A stretch of DNA of 64,000 nucleotides from Streptomyces sp. NRRL F-5122 (lineage in GTDB: Bacteria > Actinomycetota > Actinomycetes > Streptomycetales > Streptomycetaceae): positions 1 to 64,000 of the forward strand of contig NZ_LMWH01000070.1 in assembly GCF_001507435.1 (NCBI RefSeq), in the 5' to 3' direction. Numbering within the stretch: position 1 is the stretch's first letter; every line of letters begins with the position of its first letter. Under the pieces are notes generated by a model, which ran no database searches, was not told where the DNA came from, and was given only the letters and a program-made list of their open reading frames with translations. This document shows, in pieces, positions 45,036 to 52,721 of the stretch. The translations under genes were made by a program, and so were the position numbers.

Positions 45036-45878
45036 TCAGGCCCGGGCGCGGCGCACGTCGATGTTGCCCCAGCGGGTCCGGGCGCGGACCTCCACGGTGT
45101 CCTCGGTCTCCGCCGGGGCCTCGGAGGCGGCGAGCGTGTTGCGCACCTGTCCTCGCTCCGAGCTGACATCGAGCCACGCAGCTGTGCCCTCGCGGACGCC
45201 GACCTCGATGGCACCGTAGGAGGTCTCCAACTGGACGACTCCGCGCGCGACTTCGTCCACCCGCAGAGTGCCGTGGGCGGTGGTGGCGGTGACCGAGCCC
45301 TCGGCGCGCGTGATGTCGATGTTGCCGTGGGCACCGCTCACCCGCAGGTCGCCGATCGCGGCCCCGACGGTCGTGGTGCCGTGCGAGTTCTTCAGGACGG
45401 CGGGGCCGTCGACGGTGCCGACGCGCAGGCTGCCGAAGCTGGTGACGACCTCGGCCAGACCCTCGACCCGGTCGACGGTGATCGAGCCGTGGGAGACCGT
45501 CAGTTGGAGCGGCCCGGTCGAGTCCAGGCGGACGTCACCGCCCGAGGCCTTCACCCTGACCTCGCCGAGCCGGCCCTCGCCGAGCACCTGGGTCCAGGAG
45601 CCGTCCATGTCGATGCGCGAGCCCGTGGGCAGTTCCACCGTCACGTCGACCGCGCCGCTGGGCCCGATGAGTCGGCGCTCCTTCGTCCTGACGGTCAGGA
45701 CGCCGCTCGCGTATGCGACCTCGGTCTGCTCGGCGGCCCGCACGTCCTTGTCCCTCTTCGCGTTGAGGGGCCGGACCTCGACGACCGTGTCGGGACGGTC
45801 GCTCGCGGTGAACCGGATGGAACCGGCGCCCACGTGGGCGGTGACAGAAATCGGTTCGGGAGTGCCGAAAGAAGGCAT
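45036..45878 (-). CDS. DUF4097 beta-helix protein
   Basis: Protein of 280 residues with a repeating beta-strand pattern typical of DUF4097/DUF4098 proteins: LTVSHGSITVDRVEGLAEVVTSFGSLRVGTVDGPAVLKNSHGTTTV and later RVSGAHGNIDITRAEGSVTA. No signal peptide is visible. It lies between the RHH regulator and the ABC genes, an arrangement common in actinomycetes; function unknown. Confidence 0.88.
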   Translation of the reverse strand: MPSFGTPEPISVTAHVGAGSIRFTASDRPDTVVEVRPLNAKRDKDVRAAEQTEVAYASGVLTVRTKERRLIGPSGAVDVTVELPTGSRIDMDGSWTQVLGEGRLGEVRVKASGGDVRLDSTGPLQLTVSHGSITVDRVEGLAEVVTSFGSLRVGTVDGPAVLKNSHGTTTVGAAIGDLRVSGAHGNIDITRAEGSVTATTAHGTLRVDEVARGVVQLETSYGAIEVGVREGTAAWLDVSSERGQVRNTLAASEAPAETEDTVEVRARTRWGNIDVRRARA

Positions 45879-45958
45879 GGCTGTACCGTCCTCTTGAGTC
45901 CTTGGGGCGTCCCCGCTGGTGGGACGTGGTGTGGGTGAAGTGGGGCGGGCGGGCGCGG

Positions 45959-46477
45959 CTAGCGCACCCAGCCCGTGAAGTTCTGTCCGATGCTGCGGGT
46001 CTTCTCCGGCGTACGCGGCCGCGTGCCGCCGTCGACCGCGGCCGACACCGCCCGCACCAGCCATGCGTTGACCGACAGGCCCTCGCGGCTCGCGGCCTCC
46101 TCGGCACGCGCCTTGAGGTGGGCCGGCAGACGCAGATTGACGCGGGCGGTGCCGCCCTCGTCGGCCTCTGCGGGTGCTTGCACGTTGAGCGGTTCGACGG
46201 GCGCGGCCGCGGCTTCCGTGGAGCCGCCGTAGGCGGGCGGCGGCGTCACCACGAAGTCGGGGTCGAGCCCGCGCAGCCGTACGTCGACCGAGCCGGGGGC
46301 GAGCTCGCGGGTGATCTCGTCCATCGCGGCGGAGAGCACATTGAGCATGGTCAGGCGGGTCGCCGACTCCAGAGGAGCGGTGAGCCGGTCGGCCAGTTCG
46401 CGGGCGTCTTCCCCGCCGGCTTCGGCGGCCACCGCAAGTTCGCGGCGGAGGGTGTCGACATACGGCGTGAGGTCCAT
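45959..46477 (-). CDS. Ribbon-helix-helix (HicB-like) transcriptional regulator
   Basis: Protein of 172 residues. The N-terminal part is helical (LTPYVDTLRRELAVAAEAGGEDARELADRL). An RHH/HicB-type domain lies at ~112-150: ARVNLRLPAHLKARAEEAASREGLSVNAWLVRAVSAA. It is the first gene of the operon with DUF4097 and DrrAB and is likely its autoregulator. Its upstream region holds phased TGGCRCCA boxes, candidate operators. Confidence 0.85.
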   Translation of the reverse strand: MDLTPYVDTLRRELAVAAEAGGEDARELADRLTAPLESATRLTMLNVLSAAMDEITRELAPGSVDVRLRGLDPDFVVTPPPAYGGSTEAAAAPVEPLNVQAPAEADEGGTARVNLRLPAHLKARAEEAASREGLSVNAWLVRAVSAAVDGGTRPRTPEKTRSIGQNFTGWVR

Positions 46478-46487
46478 GACGTCATCA

Positions 46488-46675
46488 TGGCACCACTATG
46501 GCGCCACAGGCAAGCCCAAGTGGCACCGTACACGGGTCATGCTTGAAGAATGGCGGCCTGAACTGCGAAAAGGTCGGTAGCCAGAGCTGCGCCACACTGG
46601 CGCAATGCGTGCTGATGCGTCACCAGGAGCGCAGATCTGGCACCGCCTGGCGCCACATGGCACCACTGGACGCCA
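46488..46675. promoter_or_regulatory. Phased TGGCRCCA boxes upstream of the RHH gene
   Basis: TGGCACCA or TGGCGCCA-like boxes start at 46488, 46499, 46521, 46638, 46648, 46658 and 46667 (10-11 bp apart in clusters). An inverted repeat TGCGCCA-N3-TGGCGCA lies at 46589-46604. This spacing is what RHH dimers on one DNA face would need. Confidence 0.6.
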
Positions 46676-46979
46676 CGCGGTGCCATGTGATGTCCAGGCT
46701 CGAGTGAGCCGGGACAAAACCCGACACCGGCCGGGTGGGGCCTCGCCCCATGGCGGCGGCGCCGGGCTCCGGGTCCCGGCCGATCGGGCGGGCCTCCGGG
46801 CCGGTCCGGCATGGCGCCCTGCCGAGACGCGCCGTGCCCGGATGCTGATGGCCTCCGACCACAGCGGGAGGGATCATGGACGACCGACCCACACTCAGAG
46901 AAGCCCGGCGACCGACGTCCGCCGGTGGGAGCCATGACACTTCCGGTCAGCCGGGGGTCATCGGCATCCACTCGCCGCC

Positions 46980-47495
46980 GTGCTGACTGCCGCACTCGCG
47001 CAGGGTTCATGGCAGTGGTTCTCCAGCTACTTCGGACTGACCCTCCTCGCGGTGGTCTTCTCCTTCTACCGGCTGCCGACCTGGACGCCTGGGCCGGGAT
47101 CCGCGTACATGCGGAATCTGACCGCGTTCTCCCTGGTGGTCGGCCTGTGCGTGGCGATCACCCTGGCACCTGCCCTTCAGCGCTGGGCCTGGTTGTTTCC
47201 CATGCCGGGCACTCGACGCGGATGTCCTGAGACGGGCAGGTACGCAGGCCTCCAGACAGAAGCCGCACTCGCCGACCTGGCCGGTCGCGACGGAGCCGCC
47301 TTGGCCCGCGTACGGGAGGCCAAGATCCATGAGGCGGTCGCCCGACTGCCCTGTCGGCCACCACGACCTTGTGGCTGCCGGTGTACGGGTTCGGCGCGGC
47401 CTTACTGGTGGCTCTGGGCGCATGGTGCCTCGACCGGGCCCGGGTGAGGAGGAACCCGGCCGTGGCCGCCGGTTTGAACCCTCCCCGCGCGGACT
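46980..47495 (+). pseudogene. Frameshifted small membrane protein gene
   Basis: From a GTG at 46980 a frame encodes two TM segments (FGLTLLAVVFSFYRL; LTAFSLVVGLCVAITLAP) and AALADLAGRDGAALARVREAKIHEAVARLP. After ~47350 the sensible frame shifts: another frame continues TTTLWLPVYGFGAALLVALGAWCLDRARVRRN to a stop at 47495. A one-base change near 47351 would join them. No family is recognised. It lies just left of the tRNA-Ser relic, probably chromosomal decay. Confidence 0.55.
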
Positions 47496-48019
47496 GAGCG
47501 GATGCGCGCACGCGGCATTCGATCGCGGGTTCTCCGTGCCGAAGGGACGAGGAGCGGGGCCCTTGCACGCCTGACCGAGCGAAGGACCACGCAGGACACC
47601 GGGCGACCACGGTCGGGGACATGCCGACGGCCCCCGACCGATCCATCAGGTCAGGGGCCGTTCAGCTGCGCGATGGGTGTGGGATTTGAATCCACGGTGA
47701 CTCGCCACACGACGGTTCTCAAGTCTGTGAGTGGCACGCGGTACTGCGACGCATGCCCCACGCCCTGAATCGGCCGCTCACGAGGATGCCTACGCCGGTG
47801 GACAGCGCGATCAGGAGAATCGACGGCAGGCCTTCGAGGGCCACGTGGCGGCCACCCCTGCGCCCAGGGCCGACCGCTGCCGACCCCGAGCAACCGGCTG
47901 ACGTGCCCGACCGACTTCGGCGACCACCGTGCCTGTACCTGGGGGCGGTCGTGATCGGCGTGGGGGGGGCGGTGCTGGTGGGGCGGATCGGAGGGTGAAC
48001 CAACCTCGCGTGGTGACCG
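47496..48019. other. tRNA-Ser relic and flank (left)
   Basis: A degenerate tRNA-Ser(TGA) 3' fragment at 47669-47727 (anticodon to acceptor, several substitutions) is preceded by a terminator hairpin (~47627-47662). No 5' half is present. Both hairpin and fragment resemble the copy at 55065-55165. Rest of the interval shows no gene. Confidence 0.7.
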
Positions 48020-48874
48020 TCACAGGGCTCCGGCGTCCCGGGCCGTCCAGACGCTCGGATAGATCGGCCGGAAGCCGAGCTCCCGGCGGATGCGCTGGTT
48101 GGACATGATCCCGAACCACGGGTCGGGGTCCGTGAGCTCGTGGAGCCCGGCGGGCACTTCGACGCCGTTGAGCTGGTACAGCTCGACCGTCGTGACGGGG
48201 GCGTCATCGGCGATGTTGTAGATCCGGCCGGCGATGCTCGGCGCGTACAGAAGACGCATCAGCCCCTGGGCGACGTCCGCGTGGTGGGCCATCTGCAGGC
48301 GCTGGTGCGGTGCCCAACCGGCGGCCCAGTGCATGGAGTTGGCGAGGTGCGGGTCGCCCTCGCCGTAGACGAAGGGGAGCCGCCCGATGCGTACGTCCAG
48401 GCTCTTGAGCGCGAGCAGTTCACGCTCGGCCTCGGCCTTGGACTCGGGGTAGGCGCCCCACATCTCGCCGCCCGGTCGGCTCTCGTCCTCCTCGGTCAGC
48501 GGGCGGCCCCGTCCGACGCCGTACACATTGCCCGTGCTGACCTGCACGAACCGCTCCACGCCGGAGGCCTGCGCGGCGCGGCCCAGGGCCACCGCGGCGT
48601 CCCGGTTGACGGCCCACGCCTCCTCGTCCGGCACCCCGCGGAAGGAGGCGGCGACGTTCACGACGGCGTCCACGCCGACCAGCGCCTTGCCGAGTGCCTC
48701 CTCGTCGCGCATGTCTCCTACGGCGACCTGGGCGCCCAGCTCCGCGAAGCGCTCGCCGCGGGCTGCATCCCGTACCAGTACCCGCACCTGCTCGCCCGGC
48801 TGCCGCTGGGCCAGCAGCCTCGGCACGAAGCGGCGTCCGACCTGTCCCGTCGTACCGGTCACCAAAGTCAGCAT
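48020..48874 (-). CDS. NAD(P)-dependent epimerase/dehydratase-like oxidoreductase
   Basis: SDR protein of 284 residues with the Rossmann motif LVTGTTGQVGRRF (residues 3-15), VVNVAASF, VQVSTGNVYG and the active-site Tyr-X3-Lys in GAYPESKAEAE. It belongs to the extended SDR family of nucleoside-diphosphate-sugar epimerase-like proteins; substrate unknown. The ATG has GAGGAG upstream. It is divergently arranged with the XRE regulator at 49011, which may control it. Confidence 0.92.
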   Translation of the reverse strand: MLTLVTGTTGQVGRRFVPRLLAQRQPGEQVRVLVRDAARGERFAELGAQVAVGDMRDEEALGKALVGVDAVVNVAASFRGVPDEEAWAVNRDAAVALGRAAQASGVERFVQVSTGNVYGVGRGRPLTEEDESRPGGEMWGAYPESKAEAERELLALKSLDVRIGRLPFVYGEGDPHLANSMHWAAGWAPHQRLQMAHHADVAQGLMRLLYAPSIAGRIYNIADDAPVTTVELYQLNGVEVPAGLHELTDPDPWFGIMSNQRIRRELGFRPIYPSVWTARDAGAL

Positions 48875-49010
48875 GATGTGCTCCTCACGCACTGTGTCGC
48901 CTGTCGTTGATGACCAGCCTCGGCGGATGCGGGAACGATCGGGAGAGACCTCTTCATCGGGGGACCGGGAGTCCCTGGATAAGCCGACCGGCCTCCCGCA
49001 CCCTGGAGAG

Positions 49011-49859
49011 GTGAACCGAAGCGAACTCGCCGACTTCCTGCGCCGCGCTCGCGCCCGCCTGGACCCCTCCGACGTGGGCCTCACGGCCGGCGCCCGCCGC
49101 CGTACGCCGGGGCTGCGCCGCGAGGAGGTGGCCCAGCTGGCGGGCATGTCCGTGGACTACTACACGCGGATGGAACAGTCCCGGGGCCCGAGCCCGTCCC
49201 GCCAGATGCTCACCGCGCTGGCCCGCGCCCTGCGCCTGACGGAGGACGAGCGCGACCACCTCTTCCACCTCACCGGTGAACAGCCGCCGCGCCGGGAGGC
49301 GACCAGCACGTACGTGCGCCCGGGCCTGCTCCTGGTGCTGGACCGGCTGCACGACACCCCGGCGATGGTGGTGACCGACTGCGGCGAGGTCCTGGCCCAG
49401 AACGCGCTGTCACGGGCGCTGAGCGGAGACGTCCTCGCCCGCCCGCCCCAAGAACGCAACATGATCCGCCGCTTCTTCCTGGACCCGGCGGCCCAGGAGC
49501 TGTTCCCGCCCGAGGACCGCCCCGAGCGCGCCCGCGAGCAGGTCGCCGGCCTGCGAGCGGTGGCCTCGGCCCGCCCCACGGACCCCGAACCCTCCTCCCT
49601 CGTCGCCGAACTACGCGCCGCGAGCGAGGAGTTCGCCCACCTCTGGGACGAACACGAGGTCGCCGTACGCCGCGCCGCCACGAAGCGCTTTCGGCACCCT
49701 GCGATCGGCATCCTCGAACTCGACTGCGAGGTCCTCGTCAACTCCGACCACAACCAGCAACTCGTCATCCACACGGCCCGTCCGGGCACGGAGTCGCACC
49801 TTCGCTTGCAGTTGCTGCGGGTGGTGGGCTTGCAGGACCTGACGCCGACGAGCTCCTGA
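49011..49859 (+). CDS. XRE-family regulator with MmyB-like sensor domain
   Basis: Regulator of 282 residues. An N-terminal HTH_XRE (LADFLRRARARLDPSDVGL, GLRREEVAQLAGMSVDYYTRMEQ, PSRQMLTALARALRL) is followed by the MmyB-like ligand-binding domain (~100-275; VLDRLHDTPAMVVTDCGEVLAQN, LVIHTARPGT). Divergent from the SDR gene, a very common pairing in Streptomyces in which the regulator represses the oxidoreductase. The GTG start has a GGAG only two bases away, so an upstream start is possible. Confidence 0.9.
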   Translation: MNRSELADFLRRARARLDPSDVGLTAGARRRTPGLRREEVAQLAGMSVDYYTRMEQSRGPSPSRQMLTALARALRLTEDERDHLFHLTGEQPPRREATSTYVRPGLLLVLDRLHDTPAMVVTDCGEVLAQNALSRALSGDVLARPPQERNMIRRFFLDPAAQELFPPEDRPERAREQVAGLRAVASARPTDPEPSSLVAELRAASEEFAHLWDEHEVAVRRAATKRFRHPAIGILELDCEVLVNSDHNQQLVIHTARPGTESHLRLQLLRVVGLQDLTPTSS

Positions 49860-50014
49860 ACGCCTGCGCGCCTTTCAAGTCCGCTCCCTGCCACCGCACA
49901 TCACCCACGATCCCGAACTCCCCGCCGTCCGGTGCCGACAGCGGCACAACGTCTGCCACTGGCACATACAGCGGGTTCGGCGCGATCTGCGGATCCAATC
50001 CGTCTTGCTACGAC

Positions 50015-50390
50015 GTGCGCATTTCCGGACTTCCGGGGTCCGAGGTGCGCAAGCGAAACCGAACTGGCCGGTACACCCATGCCCGCGCGCACGCGGCGCG
50101 GAAGTGGCCCACTGCGGCGGCGAAGCATCGCGCGAGCATTGCGGAAAGTTTGACCATTGCCACGATGGCTCTATGCCCGAGGGGGCAGGGACGCCCGGCG
50201 GAGGATCTCTTGCGCCGGGCGCTCTACCAGCGGGGATTCAATGCAGGACGCCACGGCCAGGAACCGCCGGAGGCCAAGGCTTTGGCACGGGTGGAACGCA
50301 ACACCCCGGCGGTAGTCGACCTGGACAGTGCGAAGCGCGTACGCATGGTGCTGGAGCGTCTACTGGCGCCCGGACCTCCAGACGTCATTC
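50015..50390 (+). pseudogene. Relic of a tyrosine-integrase-family gene
   Basis: An ORF fragment reads ARKWPTAAAKHRASIAESLTIATMAL, GRPAEDLLRRALYQRGFNAGR and ARVERNTPAVVDLDSAKRVR. I recognise this as the N-terminal/core-binding part of Streptomyces site-specific integrases of about 500 residues. The catalytic domain is missing and the frame ends in unrelated sequence, so it is a relic. It fits an old integration event in the tRNA-Ser region. Confidence 0.6.
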
Positions 50391-50918
50391 CTCGGGCTCG
50401 TGACGTTCCTCGCCAGTCCGAGAGTCCTCCTCCGCAGGAATCAGGTGTGCCTGATGGGTGCCGGTGTCGATGAGTATCTGTGCGGCATGGGTGACGTTGT
50501 CGGCCCGGACGGCCCTGGCCATCGCGACACGGGCGGCGTCGGCTGTCGCGTGCGGCGGGACCACGAGAAGGGAGAAGTGGTCCTGGTCGCCCCGGGTGAT
50601 CAGGACGGTGTCATCGCCGACCGAGAAGGAGTCGATATGGACGACCTGGTCGTCGATGACCAGGCGCGTGGGAAGTTCATCCCATGCGGTGGCGTCCAGG
50701 CCGACGCGCGTGATGGGGCCGAGGTGACCGGTCAGCACGCGTATGAGGGCGGGCAGCTCCGCGCCGATGTCGCGGGAACGCGGCCACCATGCGCCGTCGA
50801 GGTTGCCCTCCCGGGAATGTGTCGTCTCCAGTCGCAGAAGAACGGTCCCGGGATTCGCGGCCCGATGGATCGCGTCCGGCAGGAGTCCTGGGGCGTGAGG
50901 GATGTCGGATTCGGTCAT
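50385..50918 (-). CDS. DUF5994 family protein (first copy)
   Basis: Protein of 177 residues with the DUF5994 core GNLDGAWWPRSRDIGAELPALIRVL and TAWDELPTRLVIDDQVVHIDSFSVGDD, then DHFSLLVVPPHATADAARVAMARAV. Found in Streptomyces in multiple copies; function unknown. It is head-to-head with a second DUF5994 gene at 51196, about 280 bp apart, so they may share control. Confidence 0.88.
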   Translation of the reverse strand: MTESDIPHAPGLLPDAIHRAANPGTVLLRLETTHSREGNLDGAWWPRSRDIGAELPALIRVLTGHLGPITRVGLDATAWDELPTRLVIDDQVVHIDSFSVGDDTVLITRGDQDHFSLLVVPPHATADAARVAMARAVRADNVTHAAQILIDTGTHQAHLIPAEEDSRTGEERHEPEE

Positions 50919-51195
50919 GGTGTGTCCGCCTGTCTGCGGGATTCGGCGTCGCCGCCGAACGCGGGACCTCGTCTTCTCACCGTAAATCGCGCGCCGCCGC
51001 ACCGGCTGCGCCCGCCAGTGGTTCCGGACTCGTAGCCTGCCGGTGAAATGCCTGCTCACGCACCGTCCCGGGTCCTCGGAACGGCGTAGAGTGGAAGTAC
51101 CAGGAGTACTTCGCACACCGGCCGCCATGTCGGTGTCGTTCCCGGCGAGCAACAACACCGGCCTCCAAAAGGAGGCACGGGGACAGGTCCGTGTC

Positions 51196-51732
51196 ATGAC
51201 CGTGACCATCGAACCTACGATCATCAAAGAGCGCCTGCCTTCGGCGTCGGCCCGGCTGTCCCTGATCCCGACCGGCCCGGTTCCAGGTCTCCTGGACGGT
51301 GCCTGGTGGCCCCGCTCCCGTGATCTCCTCCGGGAGATCCCCACTCTGACGGACGCGCTGGACGCGTGCTGGGGTCGGATCACTCACGTCACCGTGAACC
51401 CGGCCCACTGGCCCGTCATCCCGCGCAGGGTCCCCGTCACGGGGCACACAGTGCATGTCGGCTGGTTCGCCGACGAGCAGGATCCGAACAAAGTGATGCT
51501 CTTCTCCTACACGGTGGGCCGCCTGGACCTGCTGGTGATCCCTCCGGAGACGGAGCCGACCGCCGCCGCCCGGCTGATGGCAGCAGCAACCGTTCCGGGA
51601 GGTATCCGCACCGCCAGCGGTCTCATGGTCGACGAGGCCATCAGCCACGAGGCGGCAGAGGCTCAAAGCCGAGAAGAGGAATGGGAGACCGACGGCGGGG
51701 CCGCTTCGGCGGCCGGAGCCGCGATCGGATGA
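51196..51732 (+). CDS. DUF5994 family protein (second copy)
   Basis: Protein of 178 residues, same family as the divergent neighbour: LLDGAWWPRSRDLLREIPTLTDAL, VTVNPAHWPVIPRRVPVTGHTVHVGWFADEQDPNKVMLFSYTV. The C-terminal acidic tail (EAAEAQSREEEWETDGG) differs. The ATG at 51196 is preferred because similarity to the neighbour begins near it. Function unknown. Confidence 0.88.
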   Translation: MTVTIEPTIIKERLPSASARLSLIPTGPVPGLLDGAWWPRSRDLLREIPTLTDALDACWGRITHVTVNPAHWPVIPRRVPVTGHTVHVGWFADEQDPNKVMLFSYTVGRLDLLVIPPETEPTAAARLMAAATVPGGIRTASGLMVDEAISHEAAEAQSREEEWETDGGAASAAGAAIG

Positions 51733-51880
51733 GAAGGTGACGACGTGGAGACATCCGCCACCGTTGCCGTGATCTCATGACGCAGACCTTCCAGCCGAGG
51801 GCAGGCGTGGGGCGACGGCCGTCACGCTCACGGGCACGTCGCCCCTGATGTACGTCGTCCTGAATGAGCAAGGGGTCACC

Positions 51881-52141
51881 ATGAAGTCACCGGAACTGCC
51901 GTCGGCCGGGTACGCGGAGGTTCGTATCGTCGCCGCGGACCCGGAGGCGGCTCGTCATGTCGCGGAGATTCTCCGCCGTTGTTTCGCCGCCGCCGAAGCG
52001 CGCAGCTACCCCGCGGGCCCTGACGGCGGAACACGCCTCCACCTCACCGTGGACACCACGCGCATGGCGGAACCGGCGCGCTCCTGGCTGTTGGCCAGCC
52101 AGTCCTCCCGCGACGATCACACACAGGCGGATGAAATCTGA
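51881..52141 (+). CDS. Small hypothetical protein (alpha/beta)
   Basis: Protein of 86 residues: YAEVRIVAADPEAARHVAEILRRCFAAAEARSYPAGPDGGTRLHLTVDT. Looks like a small alpha/beta domain as found next to DUF5994 genes in Streptomyces. The ATG at 51881 is preceded by AAGGGG; a longer version from 51848 is possible. No function known. Confidence 0.6.
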   Translation: MKSPELPSAGYAEVRIVAADPEAARHVAEILRRCFAAAEARSYPAGPDGGTRLHLTVDTTRMAEPARSWLLASQSSRDDHTQADEI

Positions 52142-52224
52142 GGAGATGGCCCTCAGCGGGGGAAGGAGGACACCGCCCCAGACGTACGGGTTTCCGTCAG
52201 TGCCGGCACGAGAGGCAGGCGACC

Positions 52225-52497
52225 ATGGCGAAACTGCACGAGCGGGAGCACTACCGCGAGGCGATCATGAAGACCCTGTACGAGGCCATCGAAGGCAATC
52301 GCCTCCTCGGCCTCACCGGGGCACAACTGCGCGAGAACCTCGCCATACCCGAGGAGGACCTGGCCGCCGCCTGCACGTACTTGGCGGCCGAGGGACTGAT
52401 CCAGGTCGACTGGGCGCGAGGAAACACACCGTCGATGGTCACACTGAAGCACAAGGGGATCCAGCTCATGGAGACCGACGAGAAGGACAGTGACTGA
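52225..52497 (+). CDS. Small winged-helix-like hypothetical protein
   Basis: Protein of 90 residues with a winged-helix pattern: HYREAIMKTLYEAIEGNRLLGLTGAQLRENLAIPEEDLAAACTYLAAEGLIQVDW. It may bind DNA, but no family is recognised. It is on the plus strand downstream of the DUF5994 group. Confidence 0.6.
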   Translation: MAKLHEREHYREAIMKTLYEAIEGNRLLGLTGAQLRENLAIPEEDLAAACTYLAAEGLIQVDWARGNTPSMVTLKHKGIQLMETDEKDSD

Positions 52498-52623
52498 CAC
52501 GGCACATGCCCTCGAGGTTCCGGCCGGTCACATGGTCATGTCCTCCCATATGACTGAAATGGCGTCCCCCGCGTACCCTGGTGAGTGGGCCGGAGCACTC
52601 TCACGTGCAACGACCCGGAAGGG

Positions 52624-52651
52624 CGGCCCCGGTGTGTATACGCCGGGGCCG
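52624..52651. terminator. Hairpin between convergent genes
   Basis: Nine-base stem CGGCCCCGG with a 10-nt loop between the plus-strand gene at 52225 and the minus-strand PP2C gene; likely a bidirectional terminator. Confidence 0.55.
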
Positions 52652-52721
52652 TTGCGTCACCGGCACATCAGCGTGGGCGTCATTGTCGACCGATGGATGG
52701 CACCCCGTCGGCGTGATGTAG

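Noticed and set aside
47669..47727. A functional tRNA-Ser gene.
   Set aside because: Only the 3' half is present with several substitutions; no 5' acceptor strand or D arm.
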